A stretch of DNA of 64,000 nucleotides, from contig CAJNDS010002002.1 in NCBI GenBank assembly GCA_905221605.1, positions 372,001 to 436,000 on the forward strand. Direction: 5' to 3'. A model generated the notes under the pieces. The model saw only the letters and a list, made by a program, of their open reading frames with translations. It did not search any database and was not told the DNA's origin. Positions 23,849 to 34,000 of the stretch are shown here, one piece after another (position 1 is the stretch's first letter; the number at the start of each line of letters is the position of its first letter). Position numbers and translations under genes: made by a program. Source of the stretch: Symbiodinium natans (Eukaryota; Sar; Dinophyceae; Suessiales; Symbiodiniaceae).

Positions 23849-25411
23849 TGCGTGAAGTCATGTACTGGCTGACCAGCAAATGGTTCATGCAAAGCATGTG
23901 CAAAGCACACTTTTTGGACCCTTTTACATGTCCTCTGCTCGGTCGGCTGAAGGCACTTTCTCATATTAAGGCACGATTTTGCCACCTCCAGCCGACCAAG
24001 CCTTGTCAAGACGGAGAAAATCCGCGCACAAAGCACCATCAAGCTCGGTCTCATGCTGTCTGCTTACTCAGCTGTCACTACCAAATAGCTGTAGGTCAAC
24101 ACATGTCAAATGCAAGGTTCTTAGGGCGATGTTCGAGCCGTGGACAAAGGCGCAAGGAGACTAGACGCACCGTGGTGCACAAAGCAGGTCACCCGTGGTG
24201 CAACAAGTGAGTACAAGTTTCAACAATACTACTGACGGTCGTCTTGACCTGAGCAGTAACTGTCTGGCCAAGATCAGGCAATGCCTCTACGATCTGGTTC
24301 GTGTGAGACGCGGTCTGCGTAGGGTCGAGATGCTTCTCATCACAAATGAGGTTCACTTTGCGGACCAGATCTATCAATTGGGCTGCGTTCATGAGGGTAC
24401 CCATGGCCAGACTGGAGCTCGTTTTGGCCAACTCCTGAGTGCGAGTTTTCAAGGCTTGCGGCGATCCTGTGCCGTCCAAGTAGGCGTGCCATGCTGCGTT
24501 CCACTGGTCATCGTCAGCACACTCATTCAGGAACTGCAGGTTATAGGACCCGCCCCACTTGTCGAAGAGCGCCAGTGCTTGACTCATCTCCTCCAACACC
24601 AACATCGTTTCAACCTTTGTACAAATGGTCCTGGCCGATGAACCCAAAATGCCTGCGGAAGATATTCAAGTTGTCCGGGCCAAGACTGTTGCTGTTCGGG
24701 TGAAGTGAGCACAACAAAAGGCCAAGCTCGATACTGGTTTGGTCTAAGTCGCTCACTCAGTCTATCACTCTGCTCTTGGCAGCCCGACAAGAGCTCGAAG
24801 GAAACTGCGCACCAGAGGACATGGACGCGCAGCTCGAAACCAAAAAGATAAAACTCTAACCTCTACATACAACAATTTCTTTCCCCTCATCTGAACCAAA
24901 CAACGAAATGAAAGCTAAGACTCAGATCCAGGGGTTTAGGGTCCTTCAGAGATTTGGAGGGTTTCGGTGACCCAAAGACCATGAGCTGTTCAAAGAGTGG
25001 AAACCCTGGGCTCCCCATGTAGCAATACTTAAAGTAGCAAGGATGCTCAAAAGAATGACCAGACCAGTCGCGATAAGAATGACCATGGTCGCACGGTCGA
25101 ACGACAAGAACACAACAAAAATAGAAAGAGCAAGTAAACCCCAATTAAACAGCTGGCATCTGCGCCATTGGTTGGTGTGTTTTCAATTCAGGATTTGACA
25201 TTGGTTGGATAGGTCTACTAAACTTTCACCGCTAAATTTCTCATGAAGTGCTTGACGCCTCCCACGGGGAAACGACCCTCAATGTGAATGACGAAGACGT
25301 GCTCTTCCAAACCTCGACGTGGCGCACTTCTCTCCTATCAAACTCGAACTTCACGTCAACATGCAATTTCCTTCTTCAAATTCTATTGTAACGACTGCTT
25401 GTTGGATGAAC
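23849..25411. repeat. Array unit 10
   Basis: Full-length unit; the minus-strand frame 24189-24647 is open. It is nearly identical to unit 9, so the two probably share a recent duplication. Confidence 0.95.
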
Positions 25412-25861
25412 TGCGTGAAGTCATGTACTGGCTGACCAGCAAATGGTTCATGCAAAGCATGTGCAAAGCACACTTTTTGGACCCTTTTACATGTCCTCTG
25501 CTCGGTCGGCTGAAGGCACTTTCTCATATTAAGGCACGATTTTGCCACCTCCAGCCGACCAAGCCTTGTCAAGACGGAGAAAATCCGCGCACAAAGCACC
25601 ATCAAGCTCGGTCTCATGCTGTCTGCTTACTCAGCTGTCACTACCAAATAGCTGTAGGTCAACACATGTCAAAATGCAAGGTTCTTAGGGCGATGTTCGA
25701 GCCGTGGACAAAGGCGCAAGGAGACTAGACGCACCGTGGTGCACAAAGCAGGTCACCCGTGGTGCAACAAGTGAGTACAAGTTTCAACAATACTACTGAC
25801 GGTCGTCTTGACCTGAGCAGTAACTGTCTGGCCAAGATCAGGCAATACCTCTACGATCTGG
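25412..25861. repeat. Array unit 11 (partial)
   Basis: Only the first 450 bp are present. It has one extra A near 25673. It stops inside the minus-strand frame at CTACGATCTGG, where the minisatellite resumes. Confidence 0.95.
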
Positions 25862-26460
25862 CATGGGATCTGGGGATCTATTGAGATATCTTGAGAAGGA
25901 CATTCCCTTCGCGGTGGTCATGGTCTCTATGGATCTTTTGAGGCATCTTGAGAAATTATCTTCAAGGTATCTATGGGCTCTGCGGATCTATTCAGGCATC
26001 TTGAGAAGGAATTATCTTCAAGGTGACCGTGTGTTCCATGGATCTATTGAGGCATCTTGAGAAGTAAATTCCCTTCAAGGTGGCCGTGGGCTCTATGGAT
26101 CTATTGATGCATCTTGAGAAATTCATTCCCTTCAAGATGTCCATGGGCTCTATGGATTTATTAAGGTATCTTGACAAGGAAATTATTTTCAAGATATCCG
26201 TGGGATCTGGGAATCTATTGAGATATCTTGAGAAGGACATTTTCTTCAAGGCATCCATGGATTCTGGGGATCTATTGAGGCATCTTGAGAAGGATATTCC
26301 TTTCAAGATGCCGATGGAATCTGGGAATCTATTGAGATTTCAAGGTATCTATGGGTTCTTTGGATCTATTGAGGCATCTTGAGAAAGAAATTTCTTCAAG
26401 ATGAATATGGGTTCTGGGAATCCATTGAGGGAAATTCCTTTCAAGATAATCATGTGATCT
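25862..26460 (+). repeat. 57-bp minisatellite after the tandem array
   Basis: Resumes with CATGGGATCTGGGGATCTAT, the half-unit missing at 10235, and continues for about ten diverged units. Confidence 0.9.
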
Positions 26461-26478
26461 TTGGATCTATAAGGCATA

Positions 26479-26575
26479 TATTTCTTTTGATTTCTATTGG
26501 GAGCAAACGTCTCTCTCACTGAAGATTTCGTAGTGAATTGGTGCTTTTGGGAGCACAAATCTCTTGCCCCGAAGT
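26479..26575 (+). repeat. Dispersed repeat, copy 2
   Basis: The second copy of the repeat at 8799-8895, in the same orientation, on the opposite side of the tandem array. Confidence 0.8.
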
Positions 26576-26654
26576 TCCATTCTCTCTAAATCCGGTATTC
26601 TCCTTGAGCGTAAATCTCCTCTCTCTTTTTCGATCTTAGATCGCATCATGAAGC

Positions 26655-27355
26655 TGGAATGAAATTCTCTTCAAGATATCCATGGACTCTATGGATCTAT
26701 TGAGGCATCTTGAGAAGGAAATTCCCTTCAAGGCAACCATGGACTCTATGGATCTATTGAGCCATCTTGAGAAGGAAATTGCCTTCAAGGTGTCCATGTT
26801 TTCTATGGATCTATTGAGGCATCTTGAGAAGGAAATTCCCTTCAAGATGACCGTGTATTCCATGGATCTATTGAGCATCTTGAGAAGTAAATTTCCTTCA
26901 AGACGATCATGGGGTCTGCGAACCTATTGGGGCATCTTGGGAAGGAAATTATCGTCAAGATATCCGTGGATTCTGAGGATCTATTGAGATATCTTGATGT
27001 ATCAATTCCCTTCAAGGTGTCCGTGCGCTCTGTGGATCTATTGAGATATCTTGAGAAGGAAATTTCCTTCAAGATATCCGTGTATTCTATGGATCTATTG
27101 AGGTATCTTGAGAAGCAAATTCTCTTCAAGGTGACCGTGGGCTCTATGGATCTATTGGGGTATCTCTTATAAGGATATTCCCTTCAAGGTATCCATGGAA
27201 TCTATGGATCTATTGAGGCATCTTGAGAAGGAAATTCCATTCAAGGTATCCATGGACTCTATGGATCTATTGAAGTATCTTGAGAAGGAAATTACCCCCT
27301 AGGTGGCCGTGGACTCTATGGATCCATTGAAGCATCTTGAAAAGGAAATTGGTGC
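26655..27355 (+). repeat. 57-bp minisatellite array
   Basis: About twelve forward units. It is open on both strands like the earlier blocks and ends in TTGGTGCTTTTGGAACAGAG, an echo of the dispersed repeat at 26479. Confidence 0.9.
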
Positions 27356-27404
27356 TTTTGGAACAGAGGACACCCTTGCTGTCCGCGTGTCGATTGCATC
27401 AAAT

Positions 27405-27508
27405 TTCTTCTCAAGATATCTCAATAGAGCCAGAGAGCCCACGGAGTGCGCACTCCAGTGCGCACTCCGCCGGCCCTCGAGCGCGCACTCCAGAACTTGT
27501 GTTGCCAA
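27405..27508. repeat. Inverted minisatellite scrap and GC-rich palindromes
   Basis: A reversed minisatellite piece (TTCTCAAGATATCTCAATAG) is followed by three copies of CGCACTCC. The first sits within the perfect palindrome GGAGTGCGCACTCC at 27441-27454. Confidence 0.75.
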
Positions 27509-27780
27509 GACGCGAAAACACGGAGAAGGTTGTCGTTTTTGCATCATCACAGACCAGAAACACGCAGAGGGTCGTCGATTTTGTATTGCAAAGACGCGAA
27601 AATACGGAGAGGGTTGTCGTTTTTTTTGCATCATCACAGACCAGAAACATGCAGAGGGTCGTCAATTTTGTGTTGCGAAGACGCGAAAATACGGAGAGGG
27701 TTGTCGTTTTTGCGTCATCACGGACCAGAAACACACAGAGGGTCGTCGATTTTGTGTTGCGAAGACGCGAAAACACGGAC
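27509..27780. repeat. 84-bp tandem repeat, three units plus a partial
   Basis: Units begin GACGCGAAAA at 27509, 27593, 27680 and 27764. The spacing is 84, 87 (three extra T) and 84 bp. Several frames stay open on both strands because 84 is a multiple of 3. The last unit runs directly into TTTAGGG repeats. Confidence 0.9.
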
Positions 27781-27880
27781 AGGGTTTAGGGTTTAGGGTT
27801 TAGGGCTTTTTAGGGTTTAGGGCTTTTCGGGGTCTAGGGCTTTTTAGGGTTTAGGGTTTAGGGCTTTTTAGGGTTTAGGG
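27781..27880 (+). repeat. TTTAGGG telomere-like tract 1
   Basis: Three perfect TTTAGGG repeats, then the degenerate form TTTAGGGCTTTTTAGGG. It ends TTTAGGG exactly where the LTR of element A begins. Confidence 0.9.
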
Positions 27881-28083
27881 TACAGGGGCAACCGAAAGGG
27901 GAAAGGAATCAACCCTAACAGTCGCCAGAGGTTTCACCCTGAACCAACCAGCAAACACCAAACACACGGGGTTTCTTTTTGCTACCAAGCGCATGGCCCA
28001 GTCTTGAGCCAATATTACCGGGCACATTGACCCTTTTTTCCTTTAACCTCAACACAATTCCTGAATACAACTGCAGCTCCGCA
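27881..28083 (-). repeat. 3' LTR of element A
   Basis: Matches 44536-44737 over its whole length with few differences. On the minus strand it runs from TGCGGAGCTGCAG to TTGCCCCTGTA. It includes TTGGCTCAAG (28009-28018), identical to the last ten bases of the spliced leader. Confidence 0.9.
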
Positions 28084-28112
28084 CTCCCCCTGTCCTAGGA
28101 TTTCCTAGGACA
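28084..28112 (-). promoter_or_regulatory. Polypurine tract and hairpin before 3' LTR (element A)
   Basis: On the minus strand GGGGGAG abuts the LTR start, the position and composition of a plus-strand primer. Directly upstream TGTCCTAGGA and TCCTAGGACA (28091-28112) form a perfect stem. Element B has the equivalent hairpin with a changed but still paired stem. Confidence 0.75.
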
Positions 28113-28463
28113 CAAAATTGGAGGTGCAGATTCTCGGCCAAAAACTGCCATTATCGACAGCAGCCAGCTGCTTGAAATGCATATAGTGGCTTAACGTCTT
28201 CCAGGACGGATTTTTATCAACGCATTGGTTGAACTCATTATACCATGAGGATCTTTTCACCTCTGATTATTTACTCGTCTTTGAAGACCTTTTCAGCCTT
28301 CTTCACCACGAACCGCGATCTTCGCTACTCTAAGTGCTGTACACTCTCTACTACCAGGGATTTCCCTACCCTTAATAGTAACCACCATACTTTCAGCGCA
28401 TTGGCTGTTCCAGCGCACTTGTCTTCGGAAAGAGAAAACCATTCCATCATTGACACCATCCAG
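28113..28463 (-). other. 3' untranslated region of element A
   Basis: No coding. It aligns in patches with the corresponding region of element B (GGAGGTGCAGAT, GGCCAAAA, CAGCAGCCA, TTTAACGTC, CCAGGACG), showing common descent of the two elements outside the LTRs. Confidence 0.7.
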
Positions 28464-29389
28464 TCATCCCTTCTTCTTCCTCCGATTGGCGTCGATGCTT
28501 AGATGGAGTCGCAGCAAAACATGTTCCAGGTCCGATACCGTAAGAACAGGATCTTGCACACACCTTTGAATTGAGGATACCAACCCCTCTCTCTTCGCGT
28601 CCTCAATTGCTTGGCAGGATTGTCCCAGTTCTGCGTCAACAGTGGTAGATGACTGCGCATCCACTTCAGAAGGACGATCCTTTTCTTCAGGACCCTTCAC
28701 CTTTGCCACCTCTTCCTTTTTTGGACTCTGGCTCTTCTCCTTCTTCCGCGTCTTTCCCGAAACGCTTGTCTTTGTGCGCGCTCGTGAAGAGGCCTTTTCC
28801 TCTCCAGAAACCACCACTTTTGTTGACGATCCACCCTTCTCAGCATTCACCGGCATCTTCTTCGGCTTTGGAACCAGAAGAGTGTATGGATCCTCACTTG
28901 CAGCAGTCTTCCGCTTCTTCTTGGCTTTTTTCGCCTCTTCCTCCACGGTAACCTCCGTCTCCAAGGTTTCCAATACCTCCTTTTTGGCAGGAGTGTCCTT
29001 CTGGGACTCCCCTTCTAGGGACCTCTTTTTGCCCCTTTTTGGATCGCTCTCTTCTTCCAGGTTAGCTCGTTGGAACCATATCCTCAAATCATCGATCCAC
29101 TCTTCAACCTCCACCAGTGGAATCTCATACGACTTCACTACTTCGTGAAGTTCCAATGAAGACAGCATGCCAGTAGTCCATGAACACCATTCTGCGTCCA
29201 TTTGGTCAGCATCTCCATTGAACTTCAAAAGCTTAAACACCGGATCCGCTTCCGCGCGGGCCAAATCTGACTTACCATCAGACATGTAAGAAATTGCCTC
29301 CATCAGCAATTCTATCATCCTGGTGTCGTCGTCGTACCCCATCAAATCCTCATCATCTTCATCATACCGTTCAGGAGAAATTTCCTTTC
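28464..29389 (-). pseudogene. Element A protein, C-terminal segment
   Basis: Acidic helical start (ERYDEDDEDLMGYDDD), a conserved helical block (MELL..ISYMSDGKSDLARAEADPVFKLLKF) and a Lys/Glu/Ser-rich charged tail ending NRRKKKG before the stop. It continues the CCCH segment at 37646 after removal of the nested LINE. The equivalent in A' (56198-57901) is uninterrupted. The role is unknown; the basic tail would suit nucleic-acid binding. Confidence 0.8.
29375..29389. repeat. Target-site duplication of nested LINE, left
   Basis: GAGAAATTTCCTTTC is repeated exactly at 37631-37645. The same 15 bases occur once, uninterrupted, in A' at 57109-57123. Confidence 0.95.
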
Positions 29390-29711
29390 GTCTGCACGCT
29401 GCGAGGCGTAGCCACCCGAAGGGGCTGAGGTTAGAGGGTGAAACATACAAACTACAAACTCTGCACAGTGAGACTACCGGTACTAGCCCTCACTTCCCTC
29501 AGACATTTGTCGAGGCCGAAATCCATGCCCTCAGACCGTGGTCGAGGCCGAAATTCCCTCAGGTCTTGCCGAGGCCGAAATTCCCTCATTTGCACCCCTC
29601 AGACCAGAGTCGAGGCCGAAACTTCCTCAGGCAGCACGCCGAGGCGGTATTTCTTGAGTCGGTTGGTGCTTCTCAGACCACTAGCCGTGTTTCTTGTCTG
29701 GGCTACGCTGC
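29390..29711 (-). other. LINE 3' region with five covarying hairpins
   Basis: Hairpins start at about 29497, 29529, 29557, 29597 and 29625. Their inner stem pairs are GAC/GTC, GAC/GTC, GG/CC, GAC/GTC and GGC/GCC, within a constant outer CCTC/GAGG stem with one bulged A. No protein coding is visible. Confidence 0.85.
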
Positions 29712-31016
29712 TCACTCATCCGCTTCGTCATACGGCATGCCCAACGTGATTTTCTGGATCTCTCCTGCCGGTACTGCAAGTAGGGTTCCAGCCCATCCTC
29801 GTTTTGCAATCCCGGCATCCAGTAGGTGCTGGGCAAAAGGCCCGACATTGCCCACGCACGCCATCCAAAGCGCGCTGGCCTTTCCGTCGTACGTTCTGAC
29901 CAATCCACGTATGGTTGCCAGTAGCTCCTCGTCATATTTCTCCAGGATGCGTACGAGGCCGCATGATAGCTTGTATTTCTCCTCCTGCAGCGTCGACCAC
30001 TCAGCCGTGTCAAAGAACACTGCCCGTGGTAGCGATCCTGACATCGGGTCGCGCCCAACGTTGCTCACCGTGATATCCGATAGAGCAACCCCTTGCATGG
30101 TCAGCCATGACGTTATAGCCACCAGGTAAAACAGGGACTGTCTGAGGACCCCGGCTTCTTGACGATGTTCCTGCCACCATGGGTTGAACAGTTCTGCTCT
30201 GCGGATGATACTTCCATAAAAGTAGTGGTGGTAGTGGCCCTCCACCGCCTCGTCGAAAAGGACTTTAATCCATCCTGCCCACAGGGTCCTGGTCACCAGG
30301 GTGGGGAATTGTTCCCCGTACCCTGCTTCGTTGCCAAAGCTCCGGGGTTCCGTCGCAAGTTTCATGACCCACAGCCGATCCAGAGCATATCCTCTTCGAG
30401 TACGCCCAGCTCCTATAAAGGGAAGCACTCTTGGCTGTAAGCTTTGCCCCGTCGTTGGGTTGCGTACCAATTGGACCTCCCCGATCCAATGGAGCGCTGT
30501 CCTTGGCCGCTGCTGGTTCTGCAGTTTGTGCACCACAAGGTGCACTGGCTTTTCTTGCCCCGTTGCTTCCTCTGGCTCCTGTCCCTCAGCTTCCCGCGAG
30601 GCCATGTTGTGGGCACCTGGTCCTTCTGCCAGCGTGACTGTACGAGGCTGGCTTTCGTCTTCCTCTTCATCAACACCCTCAGCTTGGTGCGAGGCCGCAC
30701 TTTCTTCTCCTCTCTCCCGTAGGCGTACCGGACCCGCAGGAGGTTCCGAAGCACTCGCCTCGTCCCTATCCCAAGTCTGTTCCGGGTGTCTGGCCTGTCG
30801 AAGCGGGGAACGGTCTCGCATGGGCTCATCCTGCTGCTTGTGCTTGCCTTTGCCTTTGCCTTTGTCCGGCCGATTCCTGAGCCAGGATGGCAATCTGGAC
30901 CCTTGTCTCCTCATCGTCGCGTCCGTTTTCCATTGCCTCATAGTTCCAGACCTGTCGTTTCCCTCAGCGATGCCGAATGCACGCCGCACCGCGAGGCCGA
31001 AAGTATCCCTCAGCAA
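29712..31016 (-). CDS. LINE ORF3, protein kinase-like domain
   Basis: An open frame of 434 codons, the first being TTG; the first ATG is about residue 26. It begins within a few bases of the ORF2 stop, so it is probably translated by coupling or reinitiation, or expressed from the same RNA. The N-terminal third is charged and repetitive and includes the hairpin-encoded peptide ASREAEG. The C-terminal two thirds look like a kinase fold: LWVMKLATEP (candidate beta-3 lysine), a helix, then GVALSDITVSNVG in the place of the catalytic loop and FFDTAEW in the place of DFG. The HRD histidine is absent, so activity is doubtful. The kinase call is my motif reading only. Confidence 0.55.
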   Translation of the reverse strand: MLRDTFGLAVRRAFGIAEGNDRSGTMRQWKTDATMRRQGSRLPSWLRNRPDKGKGKGKHKQQDEPMRDRSPLRQARHPEQTWDRDEASASEPPAGPVRLRERGEESAASHQAEGVDEEEDESQPRTVTLAEGPGAHNMASREAEGQEPEEATGQEKPVHLVVHKLQNQQRPRTALHWIGEVQLVRNPTTGQSLQPRVLPFIGAGRTRRGYALDRLWVMKLATEPRSFGNEAGYGEQFPTLVTRTLWAGWIKVLFDEAVEGHYHHYFYGSIIRRAELFNPWWQEHRQEAGVLRQSLFYLVAITSWLTMQGVALSDITVSNVGRDPMSGSLPRAVFFDTAEWSTLQEEKYKLSCGLVRILEKYDEELLATIRGLVRTYDGKASALWMACVGNVGPFAQHLLDAGIAKRGWAGTLLAVPAGEIQKITLGMPYDEADE

Positions 31017-34000
31017 AGCGAGGCCGCCTCAGCTTGGCGAGGCCTAACAAACAGTGACATCTTTTGCTGTGCACTGGCTTGGGGCTTAGCTTTGGCGTGT
31101 TTTCCACCAAACTGAACTCGAGGCTGTTGAAACTGGACGTGGCTCATACTACCACCATTGACAAGGGTTTGCGCTTGGGTAGCCAGCTTGCCCTGGGAAG
31201 TCCGCGATTTGCACTCACCCGCCAGGCTTTTATTGCACCTCTGGCTAACCGGCGCATGTGTTCTGTCACACTTTGCGCAAACCCATCGGATCCCCAAATT
31301 CACCATATTATGGGAGGGGTGGATTCCCCACTCTTCCCGCACACGCGCCTCCGGCTGGTTGACGCAGTACTGCTCCAATACCACCTCCAAGTTCGTGAGG
31401 GTTTGTTGTACATACAAACCACACAGTCGGCATTTCAGGGTTAAATTCCGGGGGTGTTCGCTGCCCTTCTCCCATTGATGCCCACGCTCCGGGTTGTCAA
31501 GCAACTGCCAAAGCCGCTGGCGTTTGTTGAGTTTGGCTCCGCCATGCTCTTTTTTGCATCCCTCAGCTTTCTGCGAGGCTTCCATCTTCTCTTTGTAATG
31601 CGCATGGTCCAGGATGAAGGGGAAGTCTTCTTCTTTGCGCTTCCGCAATATGTGGGCTGCGCGTGCACCGTACGCCAGGGAAAGTGTGCGCACCACATTG
31701 TCCAACTCTTTGACACGCCTCTTGTGCGCTGGGCTGTAAGCAGCCGCCGCCACTGCTCCACATACTTTGTCTGCCATGTCATTCGCTGCACGTCGCCACA
31801 ACGTGCCCGGCCCCATCTTCGCCAGGAATTCCTCTTCAGTTTTGTGGGACGGGACCCATGTTGCCTTGATACGTTTCCTGTCATTCCACACTTTGCTCCA
31901 TTCCAGGTCATCCTCCGGCGGTTGTGTTTTTTGTAGCGCTTGGACTGCCGGCTTGCAATCCATAGTGACATCAATCAGATCCTCCGTGTGCTCCATTAGT
32001 CGGAAAAGTGCACGGCGCTCCATGTCCACCACCGGCTGCCACGGGTAGACCAGCTCTGTAATCCGTCCGACTTCCACCAGCACACCTTTTGTCCAGGACA
32101 TAGCCACCACTGCGAGGGCTGATGTTTGTACACGTGGGTCTATTCCTCCTGGACCTCCACTTGCGTCAGTGGCGAAGATCAAGCCTTCCGCTTCCACTTT
32201 TGCATCTGCTGCGAAGCATCCTTGGTAGCGCAGACCTAAAAGGTGTTCCGGCGGCTTCGGGTGCCACACCGCCGGCTTTGGCAGGAGTGCCCTTGTCCAC
32301 AGACACTCCCATGGGTATTTGTGGCGCAAGTATTCCTGGAGCTTGGGTTCTTTGAACCCTTGTTCACGCCAGTAAGGACATTCTTTGAGGACATGCTCCA
32401 GAGTTGCTGGCATTTGGCACTTCTTGCACCATCCAGGCTTGGACTCCGTGATGACGCCCGCGTGCCACACTGACTTTATACCTTCCATAAGGCCTGGGCT
32501 TAGGCCTCCCAGCTTCGTCAGCTTGTGATGCGGCGTCCAATCCAGCCCCTCTTGGGCACCAGCGCCACCTGCCTGTCGCGCTATTGCAGCCCGTTTCTGT
32601 TCCTCCAGGAATCCCTCAAGCCATTTGTAGGCGAGGCTACCCATGCGTGGCTGGGTCCAATCAACGTTGAGGACACTTCCTCTCTTCCATTTGCCTGGGT
32701 CACTGGCATCCACCTTCAGATCCATTAAGTACGCCATGGTTGCTGCCATCGGTCCCGTGACCAGTGGCCAGTGGTGTTTGGCCGCACTCAACCTCTTCCA
32801 AGTGGTTTTCCAGGCCAAGTCAAAGTGGGCTTTTCCGCCACCAATCCATGCACGGAAAACTTTAGCCACCACCTTGAAATGCTGCTTGTGGATTGTGCTC
32901 TTCGGATCCTGGCATTTCTTGGCTCCCATGTCCAAAATGGTTTCCAAACTACCAAGCTTGTATTTGCCCAGGTGTTTTCCAACCACTGTACGGAGCCATT
33001 TCATTCTTTTGGGTGATACCCCCACTGATGGGTGCCCCCACAGAGCCACGGATGTGATCGCAGCCTTAACCACGCGGAGTTTAGTGCTGGGCGGCGGCCC
33101 CAGCCTGGACAGCTTGCTTTGTCGTGCGTGTGCTTTTTTCGCCCGCGTGGCCGACGTCACCAAGCGACGCTTTCTCCCACCTGTACTGTCGACGCCCAAG
33201 TCACGCATCACGTCGTACACTTGCGGCTCATGCGGTAACAGTAGTCCTCGCAGGTGCTTGCTCGCCTGGGTACTGCTGGCTACAAACCCTGTCTTCTTGG
33301 ATGAAATCGTGAAACCATTGGCGTCCATCCCGTCCTTTAAGCTGCGGTAGACTCGTATCGCACTATCCGCCGCTTGTTTAAAGGATTTATGCTGGATGTC
33401 AATTGAGACATCATCCAACCAACAATCCACATTTGTCACATCTCTTCGCCTTTGGATCTTATCAATCACCGGGTGCAATGCCACCTTTGCCAACGATGGC
33501 GCCGCTGGGCAACCCGCTTGCACGCCATTCGTAGCTCTGATGCCTGCCGATAGCACCCCATCCGCCACCAAATATCTGGCACCCATGTACACTTCCAGTG
33601 CCATCTTCAGGATTAGCGGTGGATATTGCAGGGCCGTTGCTGCCGTGATCAGTTGCTGAAATTGGATGGTATCGAAAAAGGACTCAAGGTCCACAAAGAG
33701 TGACACCACATGCACACCATTTGTCTTCGCCACCTCATTTCGCAGCAGTCTGCCTACGGCCACGTCCAAGCAGCAACTGCCTGGGACTGCCTTGTCGTAC
33801 GTGGCATTTTTGGCATAGCCTGCCTGCCAAGTACTTACCAAATCCCATCGCAAACGGACCCAGGTCCTGTACAGGATGTGTAGCAAGGCGATTGGTCTTT
33901 CCCGGGTCAGATTCTTCGGCAGCATTGCTATAAGGGAGACTGTCATTTGCTGCGGCCATGCTGCCTTGGCCTCACATTCATGGTAGAAGGACACAACGGC

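Larger units (their letters stand above)
10236..25861. repeat. 1,563-bp tandem array, ten units plus a partial unit
   Basis: Copies of one 1,563-bp sequence stand head to tail, differing by scattered substitutions and a few deletions. Equivalent points fall at 11780, 13343, 16140, 17702, 19265, 20742, 22286, 23849 and 25412. The spacing is 1,562-1,563 bp except where deletions shorten a unit. On the minus strand each intact unit holds an open frame of about 152 codons and a membrane-spanning segment. Dinoflagellates are known for tandem gene arrays, so this could be one, but I cannot identify a product. The alternative is a satellite with coding ancestry. Confidence 0.95.

Noticed and set aside
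10582-24641. Plus-strand frames of about 148 and 161 codons in every tandem unit as genes
   Set aside because: They overlap the minus-strand 152-codon frame. Variable sites such as the GGT/GGG/GGA position are silent on minus but change residues on plus. Some plus segments still look protein-like, so the strand is not finally settled.
10236-25861. Tandem array as rRNA, 5S or spliced-leader RNA repeat
   Set aside because: No spliced-leader sequence and no recognisable rRNA segment in the unit.
27303-27803. Plus and minus frames over the 84-bp repeat as genes
   Set aside because: Several frames are open at once on both strands, as expected of a repeat with period divisible by three.
28642-29148. 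Plus-strand frames rich in Ser/Phe opposite the charged tail of element A (also 56376-56882)
   Set aside because: Antisense shadow of the Lys/Glu-rich minus-strand coding.
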